From assembly GCF_944387725.1 (NCBI RefSeq), contig NZ_CALXGA010000007.1, positions 1 through 50,864 of the forward strand: a stretch of 50,864 nucleotides of DNA. Reading direction: 5' to 3'. The notes beneath the pieces were generated by a model. That model did not search any database. It had not been told where the DNA came from and saw nothing but the letters and a program-made list of their open reading frames with translations. The stretch comes from an uncultured Intestinimonas sp. GTDB lineage: Bacteria; Bacillota; Clostridia; Oscillospirales; Oscillospiraceae. This document shows positions 7,413-15,535 of the stretch, one piece after another (within the stretch, counting starts at the first letter, position 1; each line of letters begins with the position of its first letter). Both the position numbers and the translations under genes were made by a program.

Positions 7413-8262
7413 TTGGGAACACGCAAAGCAAGCCTACCGAAGTCCCCAGCCCCCGGAGGGGTTTTCCGGAGGGGTGGAGGAGGCCATCCGCCGGGGGGAC
7501 CGGACCCGGCGGCGGCGTCTCACCGCCCGCCGGAGCCTCACCACCGCCCTGGCCGCCTGCGCCTGCTTCGTCCTGCTGGTGAACGCCAGCCCCACCTTCG
7601 CCCAGGCGGTGTCGGGGGTGCCGGTGCTGGGCCCCCTTGCCCGGGTCTTCACCGTGGCCGAGTACACTGCGGAGGATGACGGCCTCCTCCTGGACGTCCG
7701 CCTGCCCGGCCTGGAGAACACCGGAAATGAGGCCCTGGAAGAGCGGGTCAATGCCGAGATTACCACCCGGGTCCAGGCCCTCCTGGACGAGGCCCAGCAG
7801 CGGGCCCAGGAGGAGTGGGATGCCTACCTGGCCACCGGCGGGAACCCCGCAGATTACGCCCCGGCGGTCATCACCGCCGGCTATGAGGTCAAGTACCAGG
7901 GAGAGGGGTATCTCTCCTTTGTGGTGACCGTCACCCAGGTCCGGGCCACCGCCTCGGAGCAGTTCTTCCCCTACACCGTGGACCTGGCCACCGGCGAAGA
8001 CGTGACCCTCCGGGACCTCCTGGGGGAGGACTGGAAGGAGACCGTCAACGCCTCGGTGAAGGAGCAGATCGCCCAGCGCAGCCAGGACCCCGCCAACAGC
8101 TACTGGGACGGCAGCGGCGGCATCCAGGGCTTCACCTCCATCCGGGACGGCCAGCCCTTCTACCTGGGCGTCGACGGAAACCCCGTGGTGATGTTCGAGG
8201 AGTACGAGATTGCCCCCGGCTATATGGGCATCCAGGAATTTGAGATCCCCCTTGGGGAATAA
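7402..8262 (+). CDS. RsiV-like anti-sigma factor with DUF3298 domain
   Basis: Membrane-anchored anti-sigma factor, 286 aa. A basic cytoplasmic N-terminus (residues 1-44, with RRRR) is followed by one membrane segment at about 45-62 and a large extracytoplasmic part. The DUF4163/DUF3298 region is recognisable in PYTVDLATGEDVTLRDLL and the C-terminal FYLGVDGNPVVMFEEYEIAPG motif. In Bacillus RsiV this domain binds lysozyme and triggers cleavage that frees the sigma factor. Start ATG at 7402 with GGAGAGGAG upstream; it overlaps the sigma gene, so the two are coupled. Confidence 0.82.
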   Translation: MHPDWEHAKQAYRSPQPPEGFSGGVEEAIRRGDRTRRRRLTARRSLTTALAACACFVLLVNASPTFAQAVSGVPVLGPLARVFTVAEYTAEDDGLLLDVRLPGLENTGNEALEERVNAEITTRVQALLDEAQQRAQEEWDAYLATGGNPADYAPAVITAGYEVKYQGEGYLSFVVTVTQVRATASEQFFPYTVDLATGEDVTLRDLLGEDWKETVNASVKEQIAQRSQDPANSYWDGSGGIQGFTSIRDGQPFYLGVDGNPVVMFEEYEIAPGYMGIQEFEIPLGE

Positions 8263-8266
8263 CGGC

Positions 8267-8306
8267 AGACGGCAGCGGAGCCCATGCTCCGCTGCCGTCT
8301 TTCTGC
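8267..8306 (+). terminator. Terminator of the ECF/anti-sigma operon
   Basis: Perfect 14-base stem AGACGGCAGCGGAG / CTCCGCTGCCGTCT with a 6-base loop, followed by TTCTGCC. It lies directly after the anti-sigma stop codon and between convergent genes, so it may also slow transcripts leaving obgE. Confidence 0.8.
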
Positions 8307-8324
8307 CTTATTTGACAATAACGG

Positions 8325-9605
8325 TTATTTCTGATACTCAAACTCCAGATTGTAGAGGCAGACAGTGTCCCCGTCCTGGACCCCCATGGCCTCCATGCGC
8401 TGGAAGAGGCCGGACTCCCGGAGGACCCGGTCAAACCAGTTCCGGGACTCCACGTCCCCGAAGTTGACGTTGGCCATGAGCCGCTGGAGCCAGGGCCCGT
8501 CCACCATCCACACGCCGTCCACCTGCTCGATGGTGACCGCGCCGCTGGTGTCCAGCTGGGGGGGCTCCGGGACGTAGTCTGGCTCGTAGACCTGGATGGG
8601 GGGGAGGCTCTGGAGCCGCCCGGCGGCGTACCCCATGAGCTCGTCCACCCCCTGGTGGGTCACCGCCGAGAGGAGGAAGAAGGGCATTCCCTTGGCCTCC
8701 ACATGGGCCCGGAGGGCCTCCGCCAGGCAGGGGTCCTGGGCGATGTCCAGCTTGGCGCCGGCCACCACCATGGGCCGCTGGGCCAGCTCCGGGCTGTAGG
8801 CGGCCAGCTCCCGGCAGATGGCCTCAAAGTCCTCCACCGGGTCCCGGCCCTCCCGGCCGGAGACGTCTACCAGATGGATCAGCAGCCGGCAGCGGTCCAC
8901 ATGCCGCAGGAAGTCGTGGCCCAGGCCGGCCCCCTCCGCCGCCCCCTCGATGAGGCCGGGGATGTCGGCCAGGACGAAGGAGACCCCCTCCTCCAGGTAG
9001 ACCACCCCCAGGTTGGGCATGAGGGTTGTGAAGTGGTAGTCGGCAATCTTGGGCCGGGCCTTGGAGACCACCGACAGCAGCGTGGATTTCCCCACGTTGG
9101 GGAAGCCCACCAGTCCCACGTCGGCCAGGAGCTTGAGCTCCAGCACCACCTCCCGCTCCTGGCCGGGGAGCCCGGCCTTGGCGAAGTTGGGGGCCTGCCG
9201 GGTAGGGGTGGCGAAGTGCTTGTTGCCCCAGCCGCCGTTGCCCCCCCGGGCCAGCACAAAGGGCTGGTGGTCGGACATGTCCCGGATGATCTGGCCGGAT
9301 GCCGCGTCCCGGACGACGGTGCCCAGGGGAACCTTGATGACCAGGTCCTCCCCGTCCCGGCCGGAGCACCGCTTGCCGGAGCCGTCCATGCCGTTGCCCG
9401 CCACATACTTGCGCTTGTAGCGGAAGTCCATCAGGGTGGAGAGGTGGTCGTCCACCTGGAGGACGATGTCCCCCCCCCGGCCGCCGTCGCCGCCGTCGGG
9501 GCCGCCGGCGGCCACATACTTCTCCCGGTGGAAGGACACGGCCCCGTTGCCCCCCTTCCCGGAGCGCACCGTGATTTTGGCGGTGTCCACAAATGCTGCT
9601 GCCAT
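8325..9605 (-). CDS. obgE: Obg/CgtA GTPase
   Basis: Essential GTPase involved in 50S ribosome assembly, 426 aa. The glycine-rich Obg fold is at the N-terminus (VRSGKGGNGAVSFHREKY and the following GG repeats), the G domain starts with GFPNVGKST and holds the DIPG G3 motif, and a C-terminal OCT domain of about 70 residues is present. Start ATG with AGAGAGGAG upstream. It lies downstream of rplU-prp-rpmA, the conserved neighbourhood of obgE in Firmicutes, but here a terminator and a PPC-domain gene lie between. Confidence 0.96.
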   Translation of the reverse strand: MAAAFVDTAKITVRSGKGGNGAVSFHREKYVAAGGPDGGDGGRGGDIVLQVDDHLSTLMDFRYKRKYVAGNGMDGSGKRCSGRDGEDLVIKVPLGTVVRDAASGQIIRDMSDHQPFVLARGGNGGWGNKHFATPTRQAPNFAKAGLPGQEREVVLELKLLADVGLVGFPNVGKSTLLSVVSKARPKIADYHFTTLMPNLGVVYLEEGVSFVLADIPGLIEGAAEGAGLGHDFLRHVDRCRLLIHLVDVSGREGRDPVEDFEAICRELAAYSPELAQRPMVVAGAKLDIAQDPCLAEALRAHVEAKGMPFFLLSAVTHQGVDELMGYAAGRLQSLPPIQVYEPDYVPEPPQLDTSGAVTIEQVDGVWMVDGPWLQRLMANVNFGDVESRNWFDRVLRESGLFQRMEAMGVQDGDTVCLYNLEFEYQK

Positions 9606-9618
9606 GGCTGCTCCTCTC

Positions 9619-10038
9619 TTAAAACTCCATCAGGTTCAGGCCCACGGTCTCGCTGAACTTCCGGCCCACCTGGCCTTCCCAGACCTGGAGGAAGAGCTCC
9701 ATGGTAGCGCTGATGGTGCAGGCCGACAGGTGGCCGGCGCGGACCTCCCCTTCGGGGTTTGCAATGGTGATGTGGAGATGGAGATAGGGTGCCCCGTCCA
9801 TCCGGGTCACATTCCCCACCAGGGCCGCAATTTCGTATGTACCCTGGCAGCGCTGGGAGAGGTACTTCTTGTTCACGCTGTCAAAGACGCCCAGTGTCAC
9901 ATCCTTGGCCGCCCCCAGAGCCGAGATGGTGGCCAGGGTGATGCCCTTCTCCTCCACCAGCTTGGAGAGGGAGGCCACCACCTCCTCGCCGGGGTCCAGG
10001 CGGACCAGATAGCCTTGGGGAAAGCTGCGGTATTCCAT
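9619..10038 (-). CDS. PPC-domain (DUF296) putative DNA-binding protein
   Basis: 139 aa covering one PPC/DUF296 domain. The hallmark LHLHITIANPEGEVRAGHL stretch supplies the histidines that bind metal in structures of this family. Related proteins form trimers, and some carry AT-hooks; no AT-hook is seen here. Start ATG at 10038 follows AAAGGAG. It ends 13 bases before the obgE start, so the two are probably co-transcribed, but no promoter is obvious in the short gap after the rpmA terminator. The biological role is not known. Confidence 0.8.
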   Translation of the reverse strand: MEYRSFPQGYLVRLDPGEEVVASLSKLVEEKGITLATISALGAAKDVTLGVFDSVNKKYLSQRCQGTYEIAALVGNVTRMDGAPYLHLHITIANPEGEVRAGHLSACTISATMELFLQVWEGQVGRKFSETVGLNLMEF

Positions 10039-10090
10039 ATGGATGCTCCTTTCTCTCTGCCGGGCCCCGCGGAGAGTTTTGCGGGGTCCT

Positions 10091-10128
10091 GTAAAAAAAA
10101 GCCGCAAACAGTCCCGTTTGCGGCTTTT
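10091..10128 (-). terminator. Terminator of rplU-prp-rpmA
   Basis: Stem GCCGCAAAC / GTTTGCGGC followed on the minus strand by a run of eight T. It begins within 10 bases after the rpmA stop codon. The flanking A and T runs allow it to work in both directions. Confidence 0.92.
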
Positions 10129-10133
10129 CCGAC

Positions 10134-10418
10134 TTACTGGGCGATCTCCACAATGGAGACCTGCTTGCGGTCCTTGCCCAGGCGCTGGAACTTGACCCTG
10201 CCGTCCTTGAGGGCGAAGAGGGTGTCGTCGCTGCCCTTGCCCACGTTCACGCCGGGGTGGATGTGGGTGCCCCGCTGCCGCACCAGGATGTTGCCGGCCA
10301 GGACGAACTGGCCGTCGGCGCGCTTGACGCCCAGCCGCTTGGACTCAGAGTCCCGGCCGTTGCGGGTGGAGCCGACGCCCTTCTTGTGGGCGAAGAACTG
10401 AAGACCGATGTTCAGCAT
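10134..10418 (-). CDS. rpmA: 50S ribosomal protein L27 (bL27)
   Basis: 94 aa. The N-terminus [14 protein letters not shown] is the Firmicute form, in which the residues up to FF are removed by the Prp protease to expose the N-terminal tail that reaches the peptidyl transferase centre. The rest is typical ([23 protein letters not shown]). Third gene of the rplU-prp-rpmA operon, directly after the protease gene. Confidence 0.97.
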   Translation of the reverse strand: MLNIGLQFFAHKKGVGSTRNGRDSESKRLGVKRADGQFVLAGNILVRQRGTHIHPGVNVGKGSDDTLFALKDGRVKFQRLGKDRKQVSIVEIAQ

Positions 10419-10422
10419 GGTG

Positions 10423-10758
10423 TTACACCTCCATGTCTAAGACGATGATGTTTTCGGGATACTCCTCGTGGAGACTGGAAAAATAGACCATCATGGCCGT
10501 GAGGAGAGTCTGACAGGTGCTCTCGTTGGCCGGTCCCAGTCCGCCGGGGAGCTTGAGGGAGAGGTAGGCGTCCTTTTCCCGGACCTTCACCGCAGCCTCC
10601 AGGCCCAGCACGTCGTTGACGGCGCACTCGGCCAGCCGGACCGCGCTGGTGACGGCGGCGCAGAGGATGTCCTCCCCCTGGGGGGCCAGGCCGCTGTGTC
10701 CCTGGACGGTAAAGCCCGTGACGCGGCTGCCCTGGGAAGTGAAAGTAACCTCGATCAC
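10423..10758 (-). CDS. prp: Ribosomal-processing cysteine protease Prp
   Basis: 111 aa. The catalytic residues correspond to H21 (in VQGHSG) and C33 (in DILCAAV), with the spacing of the Staphylococcus Prp family. It removes the N-terminal extension of L27, whose gene starts 4 bases downstream. Its place between rplU and rpmA is conserved in Firmicutes. No AGGAGG is obvious; it probably depends on coupling with rplU, which ends 6 bases upstream. Confidence 0.93.
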   Translation of the reverse strand: MIEVTFTSQGSRVTGFTVQGHSGLAPQGEDILCAAVTSAVRLAECAVNDVLGLEAAVKVREKDAYLSLKLPGGLGPANESTCQTLLTAMMVYFSSLHEEYPENIIVLDMEV

Positions 10759-10764
10759 ACCGGA

Positions 10765-11076
10765 TCAGGCTTCGATCTTGCCGATGGCGACCTTGGTGTA
10801 GGGCTGGCGGTGGCCCTGGCGGCGGCGGTAGCCCTTCTTGGGGTTGTACTTGAAGATGCGGATCTTCTTGCCCTTGCCGTTTTTCACCACAGAGGCGCTG
10901 ACCTTCGCGCCCTCCACCACGGGAGCGCCGAAGGTGGCCTTGTCCCCGTCCAGCAGGGCCAGGACCTTGTCGAAGGTCACGTTCTCGCCGGCCTCCACAG
11001 GGAGCTTCTCGATGAAGAGGGTGTCGCCCTCGGCCACCTTGTACTGCTTGCCGCCGGTCTCGATGATGGCATACAT
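10765..11076 (-). CDS. rplU: 50S ribosomal protein L21 (bL21)
   Basis: 103 aa, standard length. Begins [14 protein letters not shown] and ends with the [18 protein letters not shown] block of this family. First gene of the rplU-prp-rpmA operon. A leader of about 90 bases separates the promoter from the ATG; it contains GC-rich inverted segments and is a possible L21-type leader, but I cannot fold it reliably by eye. Confidence 0.97.
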   Translation of the reverse strand: MYAIIETGGKQYKVAEGDTLFIEKLPVEAGENVTFDKVLALLDGDKATFGAPVVEGAKVSASVVKNGKGKKIRIFKYNPKKGYRRRQGHRQPYTKVAIGKIEA

Positions 11077-11172
11077 TTGTCTGGTTCACTCCTTCATAAC
11101 GGGCTCGCTGTCGGGGGTGGAGCGGGGCCGTCCGGCCCGCCCGCTTGGAAACCCAGTCAAAGCGGCTATAAC

Positions 11173-11201
11173 AGTATAGCAGCGCCTTTTCCCCTTGTCA
11201 A
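11173..11201 (-). promoter_or_regulatory. Promoter of rplU-prp-rpmA
   Basis: On the minus strand TTGACA, a 17-base spacer and TATACT, about 95 bases before the rplU start codon. Strong housekeeping-type promoter. Confidence 0.88.
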
Positions 11202-11243
11202 TGTATTTTTTGCCTTTCTCCGGCCCTTTTTCGCCCCGGGGCC

Positions 11244-12600
11244 TCAGGGCAGGTCCACTTGGATGGGCGGGTCGAAGACCGTGACCCGGTTGGAGGACAA
11301 CGGGATGGTGACGCTGTCCCAGGGGTAGTCCCAGAGGACCCGGTACTCCGTCATGGTCTCGCACCAGCCGTCCCCGTCCTCGTCGGTGCTGCTCATGGAC
11401 ATGCTGCCCCAGTCGTGCCGCCCCCCCTCCGGGTCGTAGTAATACCCGTCGAAGGTGACGGACTGACCGTCATTGCGGAAGGAGAGGTAGACGTTCCCCT
11501 CCCGGCGCTCTATGGTGAGGTCCCCCAGGGCCTCGGGCAGCCAGCCGGCCTCCCCGGCAGCAAGGTCCAGGGTGAAGGAGGTCCGGTCCTGGTCCAGCCA
11601 CTGGGCCTCCTGGATATAGAGGGTCAAATCCTGGTTTTCCGAGAAGTAGCAGCTCTCCAGCTGGATGGCCTCCCCGCCGCCGTAGGTGACGCTGGGCCTG
11701 TCATAGCGGTTCCCCGCCCCGTCCAGGGCGTAGCACTCCAGACGGCAGAGCTCCGCCGTGTTGTCCGGGTGGGCCTCCAGGGTGAGATCCATCCGGGTGG
11801 GGTCGATGGTCAGCTCGTCCAGGTAGAGGCGCTGGCCGTCCAGCGTAATCCACTGCCCCACCTCCACCGTCCGGCCGGGGCCCAGGAGGGTAGGGTCGAT
11901 GGTCAGGGGAAAGGTGAACTCCGCCAGCACCGGGGACCGGGGCGTGCTCTCTGCATCCGGCCAGGGGAGGGAGGCGTCCGGGGCCTCCGCCGGGCCTGCA
12001 AACTGGCCCTTGTTCCGGCCGGAGTCGGAGACCTCCAGCACCAGCTGAAGCTCCTCCGGCAGGTCCGCCCCGTCGAAGTAGAAGGTCGCCAGACGCCAGT
12101 GCGCCTCCGTCTCGCCGGGGTCCTCCCAGGCGGCCTCCTGGGAGCCAGCCGGGGGTTCCCCGTTTTCGTCCAGGAGGTCCGGGGTGATGTCCAGCCAGGT
12201 GTCCCCCGCCCAGGAGAGGGTGTAGAACACGTTCAGGGAGGTCTGCCACGATGAGGGATTCCACCGTGGCGGTGATGCCGTTTTGGGTCTGGGACTGGCC
12301 CACGGGCTGGACGTAGTCGTTTTCAAAGGCGGCCTTGAGGCTGGGCCGGAGGGCCACCGCCTGGGCCAGCTCCCGGACGAAGGGGACCCGCCGGCAGGCC
12401 ATGGCGAAGGGGGTGGAGCAGTTCACCAGCACCGCGAAGGCCGCCGCCGCGCCCCCCAGGGAGGCCAGGGGGACGCCCAGCCGCTTTCCACGGCGCTCCC
12501 GCCGGGCCCTGGCCCTGGCCCGGTCCACCGTCCCCGCCAGCTCCGGGGGGGGCTCCTTGAGCTGGGCCGCCAGAGCCCAGTATTCCTCGGTTCGGTTCAT
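11244..12600 (-). pseudogene. DUF4179-type anti-sigma factor, interrupted by a frameshift
   Basis: The N-terminal part (MNRTEEYWALAAQLKEPPPE, a membrane segment around residues 48-65, then NDYVQPVGQ...NGITATVESLIVAD) is in one frame. The rest (SLNVFYTLSWAGDTWLDITP and onward to 11244) is in another. Removing one base of the GG pair near 12240-12241 would join VAD to SLNVF and restore one protein of about 450 aa. Both frames stay open because of the GC content. The ATG overlaps the sigma-factor stop (ATGA). The frameshift may be a real inactivation or a sequencing error; if real, the partner sigma factor would be free of this control. Confidence 0.75.
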
Positions 12601-13076
12601 TGACCCGCCGCCTCCTCTCCGTCGGTGAGCGCCAGCCGCAAAAGCTGGAGGGCCTTCCGCTGCCGGGTGGCCGCAGTGCCCTGGGGGATGTCCAGGGTCC
12701 GGGCGGTCTCCGCCAGGGTCAGGCCGGTAAAGTAGCGCAGGATAATAACCTCCCGCAGATCCCGGGGGAGCCGCCCGATGGCGTCCCGGAGGGGGAGGGC
12801 ATCAAATTCCTCCTGGGCCGTCTCCGGCAGCTCGGCCACCGCCACCTCCCGTTTATTCCGCCGCAGCTCGGCGTGGCAGACGTTGATGAGGATGCGGGTG
12901 AGCCAGGTGTCGAAGTACCGCTCCTCCCGGAGCTTCCCGCAGGCGCGCAGCCCCCGGTAGACCGCCTCGTCCACGGCGTCCACCGCCAGGGACTGGCTTC
13001 CCAGGTACAGCCAGGCCATGCCGTAGAGCTTCTCCTTCAGGACATCGGCCCGGACGGCGTAGGCGTCCTCAGTCAT
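12597..13076 (-). CDS. ECF-type RNA polymerase sigma factor
   Basis: 159 aa. Region 2 covers MAWLYLGSQSLAVDAVDEAV and the FDTWLTRILINVCHAELRR block. Region 4 covers LPRDLREVIILRYFTGLTLAE and the helix PQGTAATRQRKALQLLR. It is translationally coupled to the frameshifted DUF4179 anti-sigma gene. GGAGGGAGG lies ahead of the ATG. The 129-base gap to mutY holds the divergent start regions; no ECF-type promoter is clear. Confidence 0.87.
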   Translation of the reverse strand: MTEDAYAVRADVLKEKLYGMAWLYLGSQSLAVDAVDEAVYRGLRACGKLREERYFDTWLTRILINVCHAELRRNKREVAVAELPETAQEEFDALPLRDAIGRLPRDLREVIILRYFTGLTLAETARTLDIPQGTAATRQRKALQLLRLALTDGEEAAGQ

Positions 13077-13125
13077 CCGGCCTCCCTCCTTTCACTCATT
13101 TAGATGCCTGGGCGGGCGGTTTTGA

Positions 13126-13154
13126 TTGCGCCGGAGAAAATTTTATTATATAAT
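13126..13154 (+). promoter_or_regulatory. Promoter of mutY
   Basis: TTGCGC, a 17-base spacer and TATAAT. TTGCGC as the -35 box recurs with the same spacing at 26188 (minus) and 34262 (plus), so it seems to be a common promoter form in this genome. Confidence 0.7.
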
Positions 13155-13205
13155 ACACCAAACGAACATCACGCCCCCCGTTGGGGGGTCTATGGAGGTA
13201 TTTTT

Positions 13206-14246
13206 TTGGAAGAACTGGAGCGCCTGCCCATTCCCCTGCTGGAGTGGTATCACGAAAATGCGCGAGTGCTGCCCTGGCGCAGCGACCCCACCCCCTACCA
13301 CGTCCTGGTGTCGGAGATCATGCTCCAGCAGACCCGGGTGACGGCGGTGCTGGACTACTACCGCCGGTTTCTGGAGGCCCTGCCCACGGCGGCCTGCCTG
13401 GCGGCGGTGGAGGAGGACAGGCTTTTGAAGCTGTGGCAGGGCCTGGGCTACTACAACCGGGCCCGGAACCTCCAGAAAGCCGCCCGGCAGGTGGTGGAGG
13501 ACTACGGCGGGGACTTCCCCCGGACCTATGAGGGGCTGCTGAAGCTCTCCGGGGTGGGGGAGTACACCGCCGGGGCCATCGCCTCCATCGCCTTCGGGGA
13601 GCCGGTGCCGGCGGTGGACGGCAACGTCCTCCGGGTGGTCGCCCGCCTCACCGGGGACGCCGGGGACATCACCCGGCCGGAGACCAGGCGCCGCATGGGG
13701 GCGGCCCTCCGGGCGGTGATCCCCCTCCGGGCGCCGGGGGACTTCAACCAGGCCATGATGGATTTGGGGGCCACGGTGTGCCTGCCCAATGGGGCCCCCC
13801 TGTGCGGGAAATGCCCCGCCGGGGACTTCTGCCGGGCCCGGCGGGAGGGCCGGACCGGGGAGCTGCCGGTGAAGCCCCCCAAAAAGGCCCGGCGGGTGGA
13901 GGAGCGGGTGGTCTTCCTGCTGTTCCATCAGGGAAAGGCGGCCCTCCGCCGCCGGGGGGAGAAGGGCCTGCTGGCGGGGCTGTGGGAGTACCCCAACGAG
14001 CCCGCCCCGGCGGAGGGGGCCCTGGCGGCCTGGGGGGTCCGGCCCCGGACCCTGGAGGAGGCCGGGGTGGGAAAGCACATCTTCACCCACATCGAGTGGC
14101 GGCTGCGGGCCCTGGCCGTGGAGGCCGAAGGGGCGGAGCTGCCCTCCGGCTGGGTGTGGGCCGGCCGGGAGGACCTCCTGGGGTCCTACGCCGTGCCCAA
14201 CGCCTTCCAGAGCTTCCAGGCGGCGGTGGAGGCCCGGGTGCGGTAA
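13206..14246 (+). CDS. mutY: A/G-specific adenine DNA glycosylase MutY
   Basis: Removes adenine mispaired with 8-oxoguanine, 346 aa. It has the HhH-GPD fold with SEIMLQQTRV (catalytic E37), LSGVGEYTAGAIASIAFG and the aspartate in VDGNV. Four iron-sulphur cysteines follow, spaced C-x7-C-x2-C-x5-C rather than the textbook C-x6. The C-terminal Nudix-like domain (from about residue 230) recognises 8-oxoguanine. Start is a TTG at 13206 with GGAGG seven bases upstream; reading further upstream runs into the promoter. Followed after 25 bases by the thymidine kinase gene. Confidence 0.94.
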   Translation: MEELERLPIPLLEWYHENARVLPWRSDPTPYHVLVSEIMLQQTRVTAVLDYYRRFLEALPTAACLAAVEEDRLLKLWQGLGYYNRARNLQKAARQVVEDYGGDFPRTYEGLLKLSGVGEYTAGAIASIAFGEPVPAVDGNVLRVVARLTGDAGDITRPETRRRMGAALRAVIPLRAPGDFNQAMMDLGATVCLPNGAPLCGKCPAGDFCRARREGRTGELPVKPPKKARRVEERVVFLLFHQGKAALRRRGEKGLLAGLWEYPNEPAPAEGALAAWGVRPRTLEEAGVGKHIFTHIEWRLRALAVEAEGAELPSGWVWAGREDLLGSYAVPNAFQSFQAAVEARVR

Positions 14247-14271
14247 TCAGAGACAGAGGAGAGCGGGAACG

Positions 14272-14850
14272 ATGGCAAAGCTGTACTTTCGCTACGGGGT
14301 CATGGGCTCCAGCAAGACGGCCAACGCGCTGATGGTGCGCTACAACTACGAGGAGCGGGGCCAGGAGGCCCTGCTGGTGAAGCCGGAGATCGACCAGCGG
14401 GACGGGGCCAAGTTCGTGGCCTCCCGGATGGGGCTCTCCCACCCCTGCGTCTACTTCTCCGAGCTGCACGCCATGCCGGAGGAGGCGCTCAAGCGCTACG
14501 CCTGCGTCATTGTGGACGAGGCCCAGTTTTTGAGCCGGGAGGAGGTCCAGCACCTGGTCCACATCGTGGACGACTGGGGCATCCCGGTGATCTGCTACGG
14601 CCTGCGGGCCGACTTCTCCGGGGCCCTCTTCCCCGGCTCCCAGGAGCTGCTGGCCACGGCCGACATCATTGAGGAGGTCAAGACCATCTGCTGGTGCGGC
14701 AAAAAGGCCACCTGCAACGCCCGCTTTGACCGAGAGGGGCGGGTCCTCCGGGAGGGGGAGCAGGTGGTCCTGGGGGCCAACGACCAGTATATCGGCCTGT
14801 GCCGCAAGCACTGGCGGGAGGGGAATCTGGGGCCGGAGTTCTCCCGGTAA
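14272..14850 (+). CDS. tdk: Thymidine kinase (type II, TK1-like)
   Basis: Salvage enzyme that phosphorylates thymidine, 192 aa, the usual length. Walker B is VIVDEAQFL, and the lasso/zinc region has CWCGKKATC and a later cysteine in GLCRKHW. The P-loop reads GVMGSSKT (residues 9-16): the glycine before the lysine is a serine, a departure from G-x4-G-K-T. Start ATG with GAGGAGAG upstream. It is probably co-transcribed with mutY. No clear terminator follows; the next promoter is at 14916. Confidence 0.88.
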   Translation: MAKLYFRYGVMGSSKTANALMVRYNYEERGQEALLVKPEIDQRDGAKFVASRMGLSHPCVYFSELHAMPEEALKRYACVIVDEAQFLSREEVQHLVHIVDDWGIPVICYGLRADFSGALFPGSQELLATADIIEEVKTICWCGKKATCNARFDREGRVLREGEQVVLGANDQYIGLCRKHWREGNLGPEFSR

Positions 14851-14915
14851 GCGCCGGGACGCGGCCGGGGATTGGGACCGCTCTGAGACGGGCGTGGCGG
14901 ACGCGTCTAAATGAG

Positions 14916-14944
14916 TTGCTGAGGCGGAATTTTTTTGCTATAAT
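14916..14944 (+). promoter_or_regulatory. Promoter of the shikimate-kinase-like/DEAD-helicase pair
   Basis: TTGCTG, a 17-base spacer containing a T7 run, and TATAAT. It lies 37 bases before the ATG at 14981. Confidence 0.78.
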
Positions 14945-14980
14945 CATCATCTGATAGGAGCGCGGTCGAAGGGGAACACT

Positions 14981-15535
14981 ATGGACAACATCATTCTCAT
15001 CGGAATGCCGGGGGCGGGGAAGAGCACCGTAGGGGTGCTGCTGGCCAAGGCCCTGGGATACAACTTCCTGGATACCGATCTGCTGCTCCAGGAGCAGGAG
15101 GGGATGCTCCTCCAGGATCTGGTGGACGCCCTGGGAGTGGAGGATTTTCTGGATCGGGAGGCCGATGCCCTCTGCGCACTGGACTGCCGGCGCACGGTCA
15201 TCGCGCCCGGTGGGAGCGCGGTGTGCCGGGCGCACTCCATGGCCCGGCTGGGGGAGCTGGGCCGGGTGGTCTACCTCCGCCTCCCGCTGGAGGCCCTGGA
15301 GCGCAGGCTCCAGAATATCTCCACCCGGGGCATCGCCATGGCTCCGGGGGAGACGCTGTCGGACCTCTACGCCTTCCGGTCCCCTCTCTACCAGCGGTAC
15401 GCCGGCCTCACCGTGGACGTGGGGGAGCTGACCCTGGAGGAGACCGTGGCTGCGGTGCTCCAGGGCCTGGACCGCTGGGGAGAGGCCCCGGCAGACCCTT
15501 CAATTAATCCACAAAAAAGGACCGAGACAAGATGA
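14981..15535 (+). CDS. Shikimate kinase-like protein
   Basis: P-loop kinase of 184 aa with the overall pattern of AroK. P-loop is GMPGAGKST (residues 8-16), the acidic pair is DTD (31-33), and the lid/adenine region is RSPLYQRYAG. Two residues that bind shikimate in AroK differ: the arginine of F-R-x-x-E is a leucine (L57 in FLDRE), and the GGG loop reads PGGSAV. It may therefore use another small alcohol substrate, although many Clostridial genomes annotate such genes as shikimate kinase. Its stop codon overlaps the helicase start (ATGA). Confidence 0.7.
   Translation: MDNIILIGMPGAGKSTVGVLLAKALGYNFLDTDLLLQEQEGMLLQDLVDALGVEDFLDREADALCALDCRRTVIAPGGSAVCRAHSMARLGELGRVVYLRLPLEALERRLQNISTRGIAMAPGETLSDLYAFRSPLYQRYAGLTVDVGELTLEETVAAVLQGLDRWGEAPADPSINPQKRTETR

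Noticed and set aside
11077-11172. Possible L21-type leader RNA
   Set aside because: GC-rich inverted segments are present, but I could not reproduce a recognised leader structure by eye.
14896-14914. TCTAAATGAGT shared with 13090-13100 (minus strand), considered as a common ECF promoter element
   Set aside because: The sequences upstream have no matching -35 element at a constant distance, so the 11-base match is probably chance.
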